Shown here: positions 6,822 to 15,735 of the stretch, piece by piece
Layout of the letters: each line of letters begins with the position of its first letter
How positions within the stretch are numbered: the first letter of the stretch is position 1
Origin: DATBVX01 sp035263105
GTDB taxonomy: Bacteria > Pseudomonadota > Gammaproteobacteria > Steroidobacterales > Steroidobacteraceae
Direction: 5' to 3'
Length of the DNA: 54,280 bases
Assembly: GCA_035263105.1 (NCBI GenBank)
Contig: DATFRO010000036.1
Coordinates: 1-54,280, forward strand
Translations under genes and position numbers: made by a program
Notes under the pieces: generated by a model
Databases searched by the model: none
The model's input: the letters and a program-made list of their open reading frames with translations, nothing else
Told to the model about the DNA's origin: nothing

Positions 6822-7472
6822 CTAGTGACTTCCCTTGCGGAACTCGAACACGGGGTCATCCTTGCGTCCCGAAGTGACGTTGCCGGCGGAATCGAAGGAC
6901 TGTTCAGAGAGCTTGATCTCGGTCGCGGTGAGCTCGATTTTCACTTCAGTGCGTTTGCCCCCAGCGCCGGCGCCGCGACAGCTGGCAGCCGAGCTGTGAC
7001 CGGTGAAGTGGCCGTCGACGAAATCCCACTTGAGCTCGCAGCCACTGGTGCTGCTCAGGTCGTCCGGCACGACACTCTTGAAAATGTCGGGACGGTCGTG
7101 TCCGCTTGCCCAGCGCTCGGGCTCCTTGAAGTTGTAGATGGTCTGCGCGATCGACTTGTTGTCCGAGGTGGCTTCGAAACTGTAGAGCTGCTGGCTGATC
7201 ATGCGACGCGGGTTCATCGCGTCGGTCTGCTGCACGTAGTACACGTCCTTGCCCATGATCACCGCTGAGACCGAAACGATGTCGAGCGCGATCGGCGCGT
7301 GCACGTCCATCACGTTCTTCGCCAGATCGGCGTCGACCTGCGCGCGATTGTCGTAACTGCCGGGGAGCCATTCCGCGATCCGGCCGAGATCCGCCTCGCG
7401 GAGCGATGCGTTGGTGGTGCAGCCACCGGCGAGAACGGATGCGCTGATCAGGAGGATCGCAGATTTGTTCAT
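6822..7472 (-). CDS. CpcT/CpeT-like lipoprotein
   Basis: The 216-residue protein has a lipoprotein signal (MNKSAILLISASVLAGGC, lipobox LAGGC). The mature part resembles the CpcT/CpeT fold: IAEWLPGSYDNRAQ at the start, VYYVQQTDAMNPRRMISQQL in the middle, a SGCELKWDFVDGHFTGHS segment and a final DPVFEFRK. In cyanobacteria this family attaches bilins to phycobiliproteins. A nonphototroph has no such substrate, so the role here is unknown, perhaps binding of another small ligand in the envelope. The ATG at 7472 was chosen because the signal peptide begins there, although the frame is open further upstream. Confidence 0.8.
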   Translation of the reverse strand: MNKSAILLISASVLAGGCTTNASLREADLGRIAEWLPGSYDNRAQVDADLAKNVMDVHAPIALDIVSVSAVIMGKDVYYVQQTDAMNPRRMISQQLYSFEATSDNKSIAQTIYNFKEPERWASGHDRPDIFKSVVPDDLSSTSGCELKWDFVDGHFTGHSSAASCRGAGAGGKRTEVKIELTATEIKLSEQSFDSAGNVTSGRKDDPVFEFRKGSH

Positions 7473-7529
7473 ACGTTTACTCCGCGCACATCGAACGACC
7501 ACGCAGGTACGGATCACGCCACCGGCCGG

Positions 7530-9593
7530 TCACGACCCCTTCAGGTGCTTGTCGAGCCACGTCAGCACTTCGCGGTGCCACTGCAGGCTGTCGTGCGGCT
7601 TCAGGATCCAGTGGTTCTCGTCCGGGAAGATCACGAGGCGACTCTCGATGCCACGTCGCTGCAGGGCGTTGAACGCGGAGATGCTCTGCCCGTAGGGCAC
7701 GCGAAAATCCTGCTGGCCGGCGGTCACGAGCATCGGCGTGCGCCACTGCGCGACGTGATCCACCGGATTGTGTTTCGCGTAGTTCTCCGGCTTCTCGAAC
7801 TCCGGGCCGCCGTTCTCCCACTCCTCGAACCACAGTTCTTCGGTCTGGTAGTACATGCCGCGCGCATCGAAGATGCCGGCGTGATTCACGATGCACTTGA
7901 AGCCGTCGTTCCAGTTGCCGGCGATCCAATTCATCATGTAGCCGCCGTACGAGGCCCCGAGTGCGCACGCGCGCTGGCCGTCGAGCCACGGATACTTCTC
8001 GACCGCGGCCGCGAGGCCTTTCTTCAGATCCTCGAGGGGCTTCCCGCCCCAGTCCTGGCTGATCGAATCGGTGAACTTCTGGCCGTAGCCGGGCGAGCCG
8101 TGAAAGTCGATGAACACGACCGCGTAGCCGGCGCCCGCGTACACCTGCGGGTTCCAGCGATAGCTCCACGCGTTGCCGAAGCTCACCTGCGGTCCGCCGT
8201 GCACGAGGAAGGCGATCGGGTACTTCGTGCCCGCGTTGAACTCCGCTGGCTTCACGACGTAGCCGTACACCGTTTCGTTGTTCCAGCCGCTGAAGGTGAA
8301 CTGCTCGGGCGTGCCCATGGTGCGCGAGCCGAGGAGCGCGGAGTTGAAATGCGTGAGGCGTTGCGAGCGGCCGCCGCCGAGATTCACGCTGTAGAGATCG
8401 ACGGGACCGGTGAGCGAAGCGAGCGAGTACACGACGGTCTGCGGACCGACCGAGAACTCCGCGACCGTGCCTTGCGCCTGGACGGGCGAGGCCTTCCCGT
8501 TGCGCATGTTGATGGTCCAGAGCGCTTCCTGGCCCAGGTTGTCGGCGGTCGCGTAGATCTCGCCATCACGCGCGATCGTGAAGTGACCGATCGAGCGGTC
8601 CCAGTCCTGCGTGAGCGGCCGCACCGCGCCGCTCTTCAGATCCTTGACGACGAGGTGAAAGCGATCCGCTTCGAAGCCCGGCCGATCCATCGCGAGCCAG
8701 GCGAGCGTGCGCCCATCGGCGGAGTAGTTCGGTTGTGTGTCCCACGCCTTGTTGTCGGCGGTGAGATTCTGCGGTTCGCCACTGCCGTCCGCCGGGACTT
8801 CGTAGACATCGAAGTTGGTCGACCAGGGTTCGCTCTTGCCCTTGATGCGTGCCGTGAACGCGACGCGTGAGCCGTCGGGGCTGAAGTTGAACTCCTCATC
8901 GCCACCCATGGGCTTGGAGGGCGCATCCGCATCGAGCTTGGGCATGAGCGCGACGGGCGTGCCCGCGACTTTCCCTGCCGTGTCGAGCGTGATCGTGTAG
9001 AGATGCGACTGCCGGCCGTCGTCCCACGTGTCCCAGTGACGCACGAACACGCGGTCGTGCGCGTGACCGTGCTCCTTCGACTTCGAGTTCTCCTCGAGGC
9101 GCTTCGCGGTGCAATCGAGATCGGCGCAATCGGGGAACACATCGAGGCTGACGAGCAGCCGGTTGCCGCGCGGCGCGACTTTGAGCGCATTCACATCGAC
9201 GGGGAGGCGCGTCACCTGCATCGCCTCGCCACCTTCGAGCGACAGGCGCCACACCTGCGAGCTGCCGGAGCGCGTCGAGAGGAAATAGAGCGTCCTGCTG
9301 TCGGCGGACCAGCGCGGATTGTTGTCGTTCGCCGGGTCGCGCGTCAGGCGGCGCGGCTCGACCTTGTCTGAGTCGAAATCCAGGAGCCAGACATCCGCAC
9401 GGCGCTTGTCCGCGTCGATGTCGGTTTCCTGCACCACGAACGCGATATAGCGCCCATCAGGAGAAACCTGGGGATCGGAGACGCGGTCGAGGCGCACCAG
9501 GTCATCGACGCTGAAGGGTTTCTGATCGGCGGCCGAAGCCGTGAAGCTCGCCACGCTGCCGATCACGGCGGCGACCATGAAGAATCTGTGCAT
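7530..9593 (-). CDS. S9 family peptidase (acylaminoacyl-/dipeptidyl-type prolyl oligopeptidase)
   Basis: The 687-residue exported serine peptidase begins with signal peptide MHRFFMVAAVIGSVASFTAS. A beta-propeller follows (about 30-430), with repeated sequences such as VSPDGRYIAFV, RWSADSRTLYF and NYSADGRTLAW. The C-terminal alpha/beta hydrolase carries Ser in GASYGGY (about 547), Asp in GQQDFRVP (about 628) and His in DENHWI (about 659). It cleaves short peptides in the periplasm. The ATG at 9593 is preceded by GGAG and a 5-nt gap. Length and order of domains are normal for the family. It sits as a single unit with its own promoter. Confidence 0.95.
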   Translation of the reverse strand: MHRFFMVAAVIGSVASFTASAADQKPFSVDDLVRLDRVSDPQVSPDGRYIAFVVQETDIDADKRRADVWLLDFDSDKVEPRRLTRDPANDNNPRWSADSRTLYFLSTRSGSSQVWRLSLEGGEAMQVTRLPVDVNALKVAPRGNRLLVSLDVFPDCADLDCTAKRLEENSKSKEHGHAHDRVFVRHWDTWDDGRQSHLYTITLDTAGKVAGTPVALMPKLDADAPSKPMGGDEEFNFSPDGSRVAFTARIKGKSEPWSTNFDVYEVPADGSGEPQNLTADNKAWDTQPNYSADGRTLAWLAMDRPGFEADRFHLVVKDLKSGAVRPLTQDWDRSIGHFTIARDGEIYATADNLGQEALWTINMRNGKASPVQAQGTVAEFSVGPQTVVYSLASLTGPVDLYSVNLGGGRSQRLTHFNSALLGSRTMGTPEQFTFSGWNNETVYGYVVKPAEFNAGTKYPIAFLVHGGPQVSFGNAWSYRWNPQVYAGAGYAVVFIDFHGSPGYGQKFTDSISQDWGGKPLEDLKKGLAAAVEKYPWLDGQRACALGASYGGYMMNWIAGNWNDGFKCIVNHAGIFDARGMYYQTEELWFEEWENGGPEFEKPENYAKHNPVDHVAQWRTPMLVTAGQQDFRVPYGQSISAFNALQRRGIESRLVIFPDENHWILKPHDSLQWHREVLTWLDKHLKGS

Positions 9594-9630
9594 GTCTGCT
9601 CCGCGGGTTTCCTCAGGCAATTGGCGCGCG

Positions 9631-9659
9631 ATTGTAAGTGCAGCCGCGCCGTCTGCCTA
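9631..9659 (-). promoter_or_regulatory. Candidate sigma70 promoter of the S9 peptidase gene
   Basis: On the minus strand TAGGCA (9659-9654) and TACAAT (9636-9631) are separated by 17 bp. The -10 matches five of six consensus bases. Transcription would begin about 30 bp before the ATG at 9593. Confidence 0.5.
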
Positions 9660-9777
9660 TTGCGCGCTGTACGTGGTGGCGCGAAACGTCGCCGGGCTGC
9701 GTGCGTCTGCACCTGTGGCCCGTGCATCTGCACCGATGGCTCGCCGCAACACCGAGTTGGCGGCCGGTGCTGGAGGG

Positions 9778-10968
9778 TCAGGGGCGGGCGGTCCTGGGGC
9801 TGATCAGGGCGACGGCGCTGGTGTAGCCGTGAAGCTGGGTGAAACCCTGAACCGGGCCGATCTCACCGCTGCAGAAAAAGCCGGCGATGGGCAGGTCGCC
9901 GAGCGCCCGGCGCAAAGCATTGCTGTCGTGGTCCGGGGTGCCGTAGAGGCCGGCGCCACGGCCGACGCAGGAGAAGAGGAGTGCGCCGGAGGGCGTCGCG
10001 AAGTGCTCGCTGCGATAGCGCGAGAGCGCACGCTCGAGATCCTGCGCGGAGGAGAGCGCGTCGCGCACGTGAAACTGCACGATGCTGTTTGCCTCGAGTT
10101 CGGTCCCCACCCAGAGCGCGCCGCTCTGCGGATCCATGCCGAGGACGTTGCGGATCAGGAAGTCGCCCGCCCGGATGTCCGGGCCCTGGTTGGGCATCGC
10201 GAGGCCGATGAAGAGCGAGTGGCCCACCAGCTCCCGATCGCGCGTGCTCAGCTTCTCGAACGCCGCCGTCAGCACGTCGCGCGGCGAATGCCCGTCGAGC
10301 TCGCGCAGCAGGTTCCCGTGGCAAGCCGTGACGAACATCGGGTCGCCGATCGGCCGGCAACCCTGCGAGACGATCGAGTCGAACTGCACGTTGCCGGTCA
10401 GGGCAAGAAAGATCGCGCCGCTCCGGTGCATGTTGCGACCGAGATAGAGAAGACTCGCGCCGGGCTGGCGGCCGCCGCTCGCGAGTCCGCCGATCTTGAG
10501 CGAGCCGGGGAAGGCATGGTCGAGACTCGGCAGAAGATCCTCGGCCGCAAACGTGTGCGGATCGGTGATGACGAGAAACTGCGGGGACGCGCTCGCCTTG
10601 ACGTGCAGTGCCGATTCCCACGCGGCGCGTCCGGCAAAAGCTTGTGGAAAGTCGGCGCGTTCCACGTGGCTCGGGATCAGCTCCACGCCGGGGAGCACGG
10701 CGGCACTCACCGAGATCGCGGCTTCCCCTTCGATCTCGCGCCCCGCGCCGATCACGCCGCTCGCGCAGCAGCCAAAGAGGAGCGCCTCACTCCAGCGCTC
10801 ATCGACGAGCCGGCGCAAGCTCGTCTGCTGCGCGCCAAAGGCGCTCGAGACGAAGACGATGACGAGGTCGGGGTCCTGCGAGTCGAGCTGGCGCTCGATC
10901 TGCTCGAACGCGTCGGCGGCCGCGGCATCCAGCCGCTGCGCGGTGGAGATTGCGGACGCCCATCGCAT
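9778..10968 (-). CDS. FIST domain sensory protein
   Basis: The 396-residue soluble protein matches the FIST N plus FIST C layout. The N-terminal half has DPDLVIVFVSSAFG and LFGCCASGVIGAGREIEGEAAIS; the C-terminal half has LIRNVLGMDPQSGALWVG, GALLFSCVGRGAGLYG and a final PIAGFFCSGEIGPVQG. FIST proteins are thought to sense small ligands such as amino acids, usually alongside signalling domains. Here it stands alone with no kinase, cyclase or chemoreceptor nearby. It is followed by the S9 peptidase gene on the same strand, but 184 bp and a promoter separate them. Confidence 0.92.
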   Translation of the reverse strand: MRWASAISTAQRLDAAAADAFEQIERQLDSQDPDLVIVFVSSAFGAQQTSLRRLVDERWSEALLFGCCASGVIGAGREIEGEAAISVSAAVLPGVELIPSHVERADFPQAFAGRAAWESALHVKASASPQFLVITDPHTFAAEDLLPSLDHAFPGSLKIGGLASGGRQPGASLLYLGRNMHRSGAIFLALTGNVQFDSIVSQGCRPIGDPMFVTACHGNLLRELDGHSPRDVLTAAFEKLSTRDRELVGHSLFIGLAMPNQGPDIRAGDFLIRNVLGMDPQSGALWVGTELEANSIVQFHVRDALSSAQDLERALSRYRSEHFATPSGALLFSCVGRGAGLYGTPDHDSNALRRALGDLPIAGFFCSGEIGPVQGFTQLHGYTSAVALISPRTARP

Positions 10969-10977
10969 GAGTGAAGT

Positions 10978-11646
10978 CTACGCCTGGTTCTTCGGAAGTC
11001 CGATCGCGTCGGTCACCGGGTTGCGGAAGGTTTCCACCTCGGCTGCGCGCGCCCATTCCTTGAACGCGGGATCCTCGAGCACCGTCCGCATGTAGGCGCG
11101 CGATATAGATGAGACCTCGAATCCGTAAGTGTTGAAGCGCGTGACCACCGGCGCATACATCGCATCGGCGATGCTGTAGTCGCCGAAGAGCCACGGCCCA
11201 CCCGACCCGAAGCGCTCACGGGCGTCGCGCCAGATCTCGTCGATCCGTTCGACGTCGCGCTTCAAGTCCGGCGTCAGCTCGACGCGCCGGCCAGTGGCGC
11301 GAATGTTCATCGAACACTGCGAGCGCAGCGCCGTGAAGCCCGAGTGCATCTCGGCGCTGATCGAGCGTGCCAGCGCGCGCGCCGCCGGCTGCTTCGGCCA
11401 ACCGCGCCCGGTCTTCTCCGCCAGGTGCTCGACGATCGCGAGCGAGTCCCAGATCGGGATGTCGCCATCGACCAGCACCGGCACGCGGCCGGCGGGGCTG
11501 TATTTCGCGATCTGAGCGCGATAGCCGTCCCCGTAATGCTCGAGCGGGATCTCCTCGAACGCGAGGTCGAGGTGCTTGAGCAGCATCCAGGGCCTGAGCG
11601 ACCAGGAGGAATAGTTCTTGAGACCGATGACGAGCTTGAGCGGCAT
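10978..11646 (-). CDS. Glutathione S-transferase
   Basis: The 222-residue cytosolic protein has a thioredoxin-like N-terminal domain (LVIGLKNYSSWSLRPWMLL, cis-Pro in GRVPVLVDG, then IWDSLAIVEHLAE) and a helical C-terminal domain with FGDYSIADAMYAPVVTRF. The SSWSLRPW start places the catalytic Ser in the zeta/theta-like position. It conjugates or isomerises with glutathione; the substrate is unknown. The chosen ATG at 11646 begins the first beta strand; an in-frame upstream extension has no family match. It lies directly upstream of the FIST gene with 9 bp between them, so the two may be co-transcribed. Confidence 0.92.
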   Translation of the reverse strand: MPLKLVIGLKNYSSWSLRPWMLLKHLDLAFEEIPLEHYGDGYRAQIAKYSPAGRVPVLVDGDIPIWDSLAIVEHLAEKTGRGWPKQPAARALARSISAEMHSGFTALRSQCSMNIRATGRRVELTPDLKRDVERIDEIWRDARERFGSGGPWLFGDYSIADAMYAPVVTRFNTYGFEVSSISRAYMRTVLEDPAFKEWARAAEVETFRNPVTDAIGLPKNQA

Positions 11647-11728
11647 GGCGTGGCGGCGATCGAGAGGAGGGCGGCCAAAGTAGGCGATGCGTTCCGCGAA
11701 GGCAAGCGTGGGGACGGCGGGCGGACGA

Positions 11729-11757
11729 TTGACGGCCCCGGCGCGCCTCTCTAGGCT
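11729..11757 (+). promoter_or_regulatory. Candidate sigma70 promoter of metZ
   Basis: TTGACG (11729-11734) and TAGGCT (11752-11757) are separated by 17 bp. The predicted transcript starts about 20 bp before the metZ ATG at 11783. The -35 matches five of six consensus bases. Confidence 0.55.
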
Positions 11758-11782
11758 GCCCCGGCTCGCTGCGGGAATTGCC

Positions 11783-12973
11783 ATGCATCCCTTCGATCCG
11801 AACGACAAGGGTCTCGCCACGCTCGCGGTGCGTGCCGGCCAGGTGCGCAGCGCCGAGGGCGAGCACGCCGAGCCGATTCACACCACGTCGAGCTTCGTGT
11901 TTCGCGACGCCGCGCAAGCGGCCGCGCGCTTCGCCGAGACCGAACCCGGCAACATCTATTCACGCTTCACCAATCCGACCGTGCGCTGCTTCGAGGAGCG
12001 TCTGGCGGCGCTCGAAGGCGGCGCGGCGTGCGTTGCGACGGCCTCGGGAATGGGCGCGATCCTCTCGATGGTGATGGCGCTCTTGAAGAGCGGTGATCAC
12101 ATCGTTTGCTCCGACAGCGTGTTCGGCTCGACGATCACGTTGCTCAATCGCTACTTCGCCAAGTTCGGCGTCGCGACGACCTACGTATCACCGGATTCGC
12201 CGGAGAACTGGCGGCGCGCGATCCGGCCGGAAACCAAGCTCCTGTACGTCGAAACGCCGTCCAATCCGCTCGCGGGAATCGCCGACATCCGCGCGATCGC
12301 GAACATCGCTCGCGATGCCGGGTGCCTCCTCGCGGTGGACAACTGCTTCTGCACGCCGGCGTTGCAGAAACCGTTCGATTTCGGCGCGCATCTGGTGATT
12401 CATTCAGCGACCAAGTATCTCGACGGGCAGGGACGCTGCGTCGGCGGCGCGATCGTCGGTGATCGCGAGCTCGTGGGGCGCGATGTGTTCGCCTTCATCC
12501 GCAGCGCCGGCCCGAGCATGAGCCCGTTCAACGCGTGGGTGTTTCTCAAGGGGCTCGAGACGCTGAGCTTGCGGATGCACGCGCATTCGCGCGGCGCGCT
12601 CGAGATCGCGACCTGGCTGGAGAAGCAGCCGGGCGTGCGCACGGTGTTGTACGCGGGATTGCCCTCACACCCGCAGCACGCGCTCGCGCGCGCTCAACAA
12701 GCGGCCTTCGGCGGCATCGTGGCGTTCGAGGTGGAAGGCGGGCAGGCGGCCGCGTGGCGTTTCATCGATGCGACGCGCCTCATGTCGATCACCGCGAATC
12801 TCGGCGACGCCAAGACGACGATCACGCACCCCTCGACCACGACGCACGCGCGCATCAGCGCCGAGGAACGGCAGCGCGCCGGCATCAATCCGGGACTCCT
12901 GCGCATCTCCGTCGGCCTGGAGGATGTGGCCGATCTCAAGGCCGATATCCAGCGCGGCCTGTCGGCGCTCTAG
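11783..12973 (+). CDS. metZ: O-succinylhomoserine sulfhydrylase
   Basis: This 396-residue PLP enzyme of the Cys/Met metabolism family makes homocysteine from O-succinylhomoserine and sulfide in methionine synthesis. Visible landmarks are HTTSSFVF near the N-terminus, YSRFTNPT, the ATASGMGAI phosphate-binding region, YVETPSNPL and the PLP lysine in HSATKYLDGQGR (about 211). The C-terminus has ITHPSTTTHARI and LLRISVGLEDVADL. The sulfhydrylase assignment over cystathionine gamma-synthase rests on overall similarity to MetZ of pseudomonads and is likely but not proven. It is a single gene with its own promoter, divergent from the GST. Confidence 0.92.
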   Translation: MHPFDPNDKGLATLAVRAGQVRSAEGEHAEPIHTTSSFVFRDAAQAAARFAETEPGNIYSRFTNPTVRCFEERLAALEGGAACVATASGMGAILSMVMALLKSGDHIVCSDSVFGSTITLLNRYFAKFGVATTYVSPDSPENWRRAIRPETKLLYVETPSNPLAGIADIRAIANIARDAGCLLAVDNCFCTPALQKPFDFGAHLVIHSATKYLDGQGRCVGGAIVGDRELVGRDVFAFIRSAGPSMSPFNAWVFLKGLETLSLRMHAHSRGALEIATWLEKQPGVRTVLYAGLPSHPQHALARAQQAAFGGIVAFEVEGGQAAAWRFIDATRLMSITANLGDAKTTITHPSTTTHARISAEERQRAGINPGLLRISVGLEDVADLKADIQRGLSAL

Positions 12974-13047
12974 AGTCCTCGCTCAGCCTGCTCTCGCCCG
13001 ACCTGCGTCTGCGGGTCGCGCGCAGAGTCGCGCGGGCTTGCTGGCAG

Positions 13048-13464
13048 TCAGCTCGCGGCCACGGCAGTCCGCGGCCGATACAGCACGCCGCCGAGCCAGG
13101 TGAGCGGCAGCGCCGTCACCGCGAGCGCGATCGGATACCACGCGGGACCCAGGTTCCTCGGAATCATCGCAATCGCGCCGAGTGTGGCCAGCACCAGCCC
13201 GATGACGCCGAGGATCACCACGTGAAGAATCGGATTGCGCGGCGCGAGCCTTGCAGTGATGTAACCGCCGATCACCGCGTACACGCTGCGATAGGCGAGC
13301 GCGAGCGCGTTGAGCGCCGGCTCGGGCATGGGTTCGCCCGCCGGCGGATAGACCTTGAGCATGTGAAGGATCGCGTCGGTCCCGAGCGATAGAACGACGA
13401 CGGCCACGAAGCCGGCCAGGATCGCCAGGATGCTACGTCCAATACGCCGCGGATTGTCTGTCAT
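13048..13464 (-). CDS. Four-helix inner membrane protein, unknown
   Basis: The 138-residue protein has transmembrane segments at about 10-32, 57-75, 82-100 and 109-127. A periplasmic loop is rich in Pro (YPPAGEPMPEP). I know similar hypothetical proteins from proteobacteria and acidobacteria, but no function. It is convergent with metZ (74 bp between stops) and upstream in the same direction as nothing obvious. Confidence 0.8.
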   Translation of the reverse strand: MTDNPRRIGRSILAILAGFVAVVVLSLGTDAILHMLKVYPPAGEPMPEPALNALALAYRSVYAVIGGYITARLAPRNPILHVVILGVIGLVLATLGAIAMIPRNLGPAWYPIALAVTALPLTWLGGVLYRPRTAVAAS

Positions 13465-13543
13465 CGAAGGCCTCCCCGGTAGCTATTGTCTTTCGCTCAC
13501 AGAATTCGTGCGCTCATGGAGCGCTGCCCGTCGCCGACAGCTA

Positions 13544-14845
13544 TCACTCGGGCAACACGGAATTGCGTGTCTCAATGATCCGGCGCGTGCCGAGCACGCC
13601 GAGTGCGGGGATGACGGCAACCCACAGCAGGATCACGAGCAGGGCACTCGTTGAGCCGCCCGCGCGTGCGGACAGCGCGCCCACGATGAAGATGCCGCCC
13701 GCGGTGAGCAGGCGGCCGGAGTTGTAGCAGACGCCGCTCCCCATCGCGCGCAGGCGCGTCGGGAAGAGCTCGGGCAGATAGAACGTGAAGGCTGCGAAGA
13801 CGCCGTAGATGCCGAGGCCGAGCAGGAAGAAACCCTGCACGCGCGTGTGCGGCGCGAGGTCGAGCCCAAAGACGCCGAGGATCGCGAAAAGCGACACGAG
13901 GTAATAGACCGCGAACATGCCGCGGCGGCTCAAGGACTTCGCCAATGGAATCGCGAGGAGCGCACCGAGGACGCCGCCGACGTTGAACCAGTTCGACGCT
14001 TCGGCCTTCCACGTTTCGATCAGCAGTTTCGTCGCCGTCGGGTCGAGCCCGAGCAGCAGCGCGTGATCGCGCGCAAGACTCGTCGACAGGAGCGGCCCGA
14101 AGGCACCAACCGCCCACCAGGACAAGAGCGCGATGATGGCCGTGAACAGGCCGCTGTAGGTTCGCGTGCGAATCGCCGGTGCGAAGAGTTCCGCGGGTCG
14201 CGGTGGCGCGTCGGTTTTCACCGCGTGCTGCCAGCGCTCCGACTCGTGCAGTCCCCAGCGCACCAGGATGGCGAGCGCCGCGGGAATCAGCCCGCAGAGG
14301 AACACATAGCGCCACGCAGTTTCAGGCGTATCCGCGAGCCAGACCCCCGCGACCTGGTAATTGAGATAGCCCGCGAGCGCGTAACCGAGCGGCGAGGCGG
14401 TGAAGAGAATCGAACCCGCCTCGATACGCCGCGAGTCGGGCACCGTCTCCGCAACGAGCGCCGCGCCGACGGCCCACTCGCCGCCGATCCCGAGACTCGC
14501 GAGGGCACGAAATGCGGCGAGCTGCCAGATGTCCTGCGCCACTGCGCAGAGCGCCGTGCCGACGCTATAGATCAGCACCGTCAGGAGGAGCGTGCGCTTG
14601 CGCCCGATGCGATCGGCGACGAGCCCGAAGATCAGTCCGCCGCTCGCCCAGCCGATGAGCAGGATGCCGGTGATGATGCCGGTCCAGAACAGGCTCGCGG
14701 CGCGTGCATCGAGCGAACCCGGCTCGAGCCCGAGCAGCAGCGGCACGCAGCTCGGCGCCACGAAATTGAAGAGCAGCGCATCGAAGACGTCGAATCCCCA
14801 TCCGCACCAGGCGGCGAAGATGACGAGCCACTGGTAGCGCGTCAT
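13544..14845 (-). CDS. MFS transporter (aromatic acid:H+ symporter-like)
   Basis: The protein has about 433 residues and 12 hydrophobic segments. Landmarks are GWGFDVFDALLFNFVAP in the first helix, the loop 2-3 signature GLVADRIGRKRTLL, LGIGGEWAVGAALVAE in helix 4-5 and the second-half LPELFPTRLRAMGSG. The Asp in the first helix and the helix 4 pattern recall the AAHS and sugar-porter groups, so the substrate is probably an organic acid. The ATG at 14845 is preferred to TTG at 14854; neither has a strong ribosome site. No catabolic genes flank it. Confidence 0.9.
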   Translation of the reverse strand: MTRYQWLVIFAAWCGWGFDVFDALLFNFVAPSCVPLLLGLEPGSLDARAASLFWTGIITGILLIGWASGGLIFGLVADRIGRKRTLLLTVLIYSVGTALCAVAQDIWQLAAFRALASLGIGGEWAVGAALVAETVPDSRRIEAGSILFTASPLGYALAGYLNYQVAGVWLADTPETAWRYVFLCGLIPAALAILVRWGLHESERWQHAVKTDAPPRPAELFAPAIRTRTYSGLFTAIIALLSWWAVGAFGPLLSTSLARDHALLLGLDPTATKLLIETWKAEASNWFNVGGVLGALLAIPLAKSLSRRGMFAVYYLVSLFAILGVFGLDLAPHTRVQGFFLLGLGIYGVFAAFTFYLPELFPTRLRAMGSGVCYNSGRLLTAGGIFIVGALSARAGGSTSALLVILLWVAVIPALGVLGTRRIIETRNSVLPE

Positions 14846-15103
14846 GCCGAGCAAGCGCTGAAGATTCCTCGCGTGGGACGTGCTGGCACTCGCCTCATCT
14901 CGCTGCCAATGCGCTGCGTGTGAGAACTGTGTGATGAATCGCAGAACCCGGGCATTTCTGCAAGATGTACATCACGGTGTGAGCCGGCTGTGGGAGTAAG
15001 TTGGGTCTGACGCTGGCGAACTTCGGACCCGCGGGTGAGACATACAAAGTGAGGCCCACAGATACCTTATGAATGCACCGCAAGGTGCGGAGGTGAGAGG
15101 GCG

Positions 15104-15733
15104 ATGAGCGGCGACGGCTCCAGGCACAAGGTAATCGCGGTAAACAACCTGCAGGAGTTTTTTCGCGATGCATTGAATGCGGCGATGTCGCACCAGAAGC
15201 TCTCGGTTCGCGATCATACCGAACATTACCTCGTGAACCTGCTGACCCTGTTTTCCCGTTCCGAAGCCCTCTACGAAACCACGCCGCGCGGCCCGCGCCT
15301 CAAGCCCCTCGTGGTGATGCTCGCCGAAGCGCTCGATGCCCCGACGCCTTCCGAGCGCAACCGCGGCCTGCAGCGCTTGGGCGACGTCTCGCTGTTCATC
15401 GCCGGATTCTTTGCCGGCAGCTTCGCGCGCAAGCTCATCGACATCGACTACCACATTGCGATGGGCGGCCGCGCCTACGGCTCGCTCGCGGATTCCCTGG
15501 TCCGGGGGCGCGAGCGCTCGCTCGCGGGCGTGTTCGCCGAGCTCGCGCAGAAGTTCCAGCGCCTGGTCGATGCGCTCAACGAAGTGAGCGAGCTCTCACA
15601 CACGCACACGGCGCGCGACATCCTCCGGCTCTACGAGATCTGGATGAAGACCGGGAGCCGCCGCGCGCAGATGCTCCTGCGCCGCCTCGGCGTCGAGCCG
15701 ACCGCGGCCGCAGTCACGCGCTTCCAGCACTGA
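15104..15733 (+). CDS. Conserved protein of unknown function, first of a pair
   Basis: This 209-residue, mostly helical soluble protein begins with a conserved-looking NNLQEFFRDALNAAM segment and has HTEHYLVNLLTLFSR at about 42-56. A glycine-rich turn, FIAGFFAGSFARKLIDIDYHIAMGGRAYGSLAD, at about 100-131 may span or touch a membrane. The start is firm: GGAGGTGAGAGGG lies just before the ATG. It is followed after 2 bp by the next gene, so they are co-translated. I have seen such proteins annotated only as hypothetical in proteobacteria. Confidence 0.88.
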   Translation: MSGDGSRHKVIAVNNLQEFFRDALNAAMSHQKLSVRDHTEHYLVNLLTLFSRSEALYETTPRGPRLKPLVVMLAEALDAPTPSERNRGLQRLGDVSLFIAGFFAGSFARKLIDIDYHIAMGGRAYGSLADSLVRGRERSLAGVFAELAQKFQRLVDALNEVSELSHTHTARDILRLYEIWMKTGSRRAQMLLRRLGVEPTAAAVTRFQH

Positions 15734-15735
15734 AC

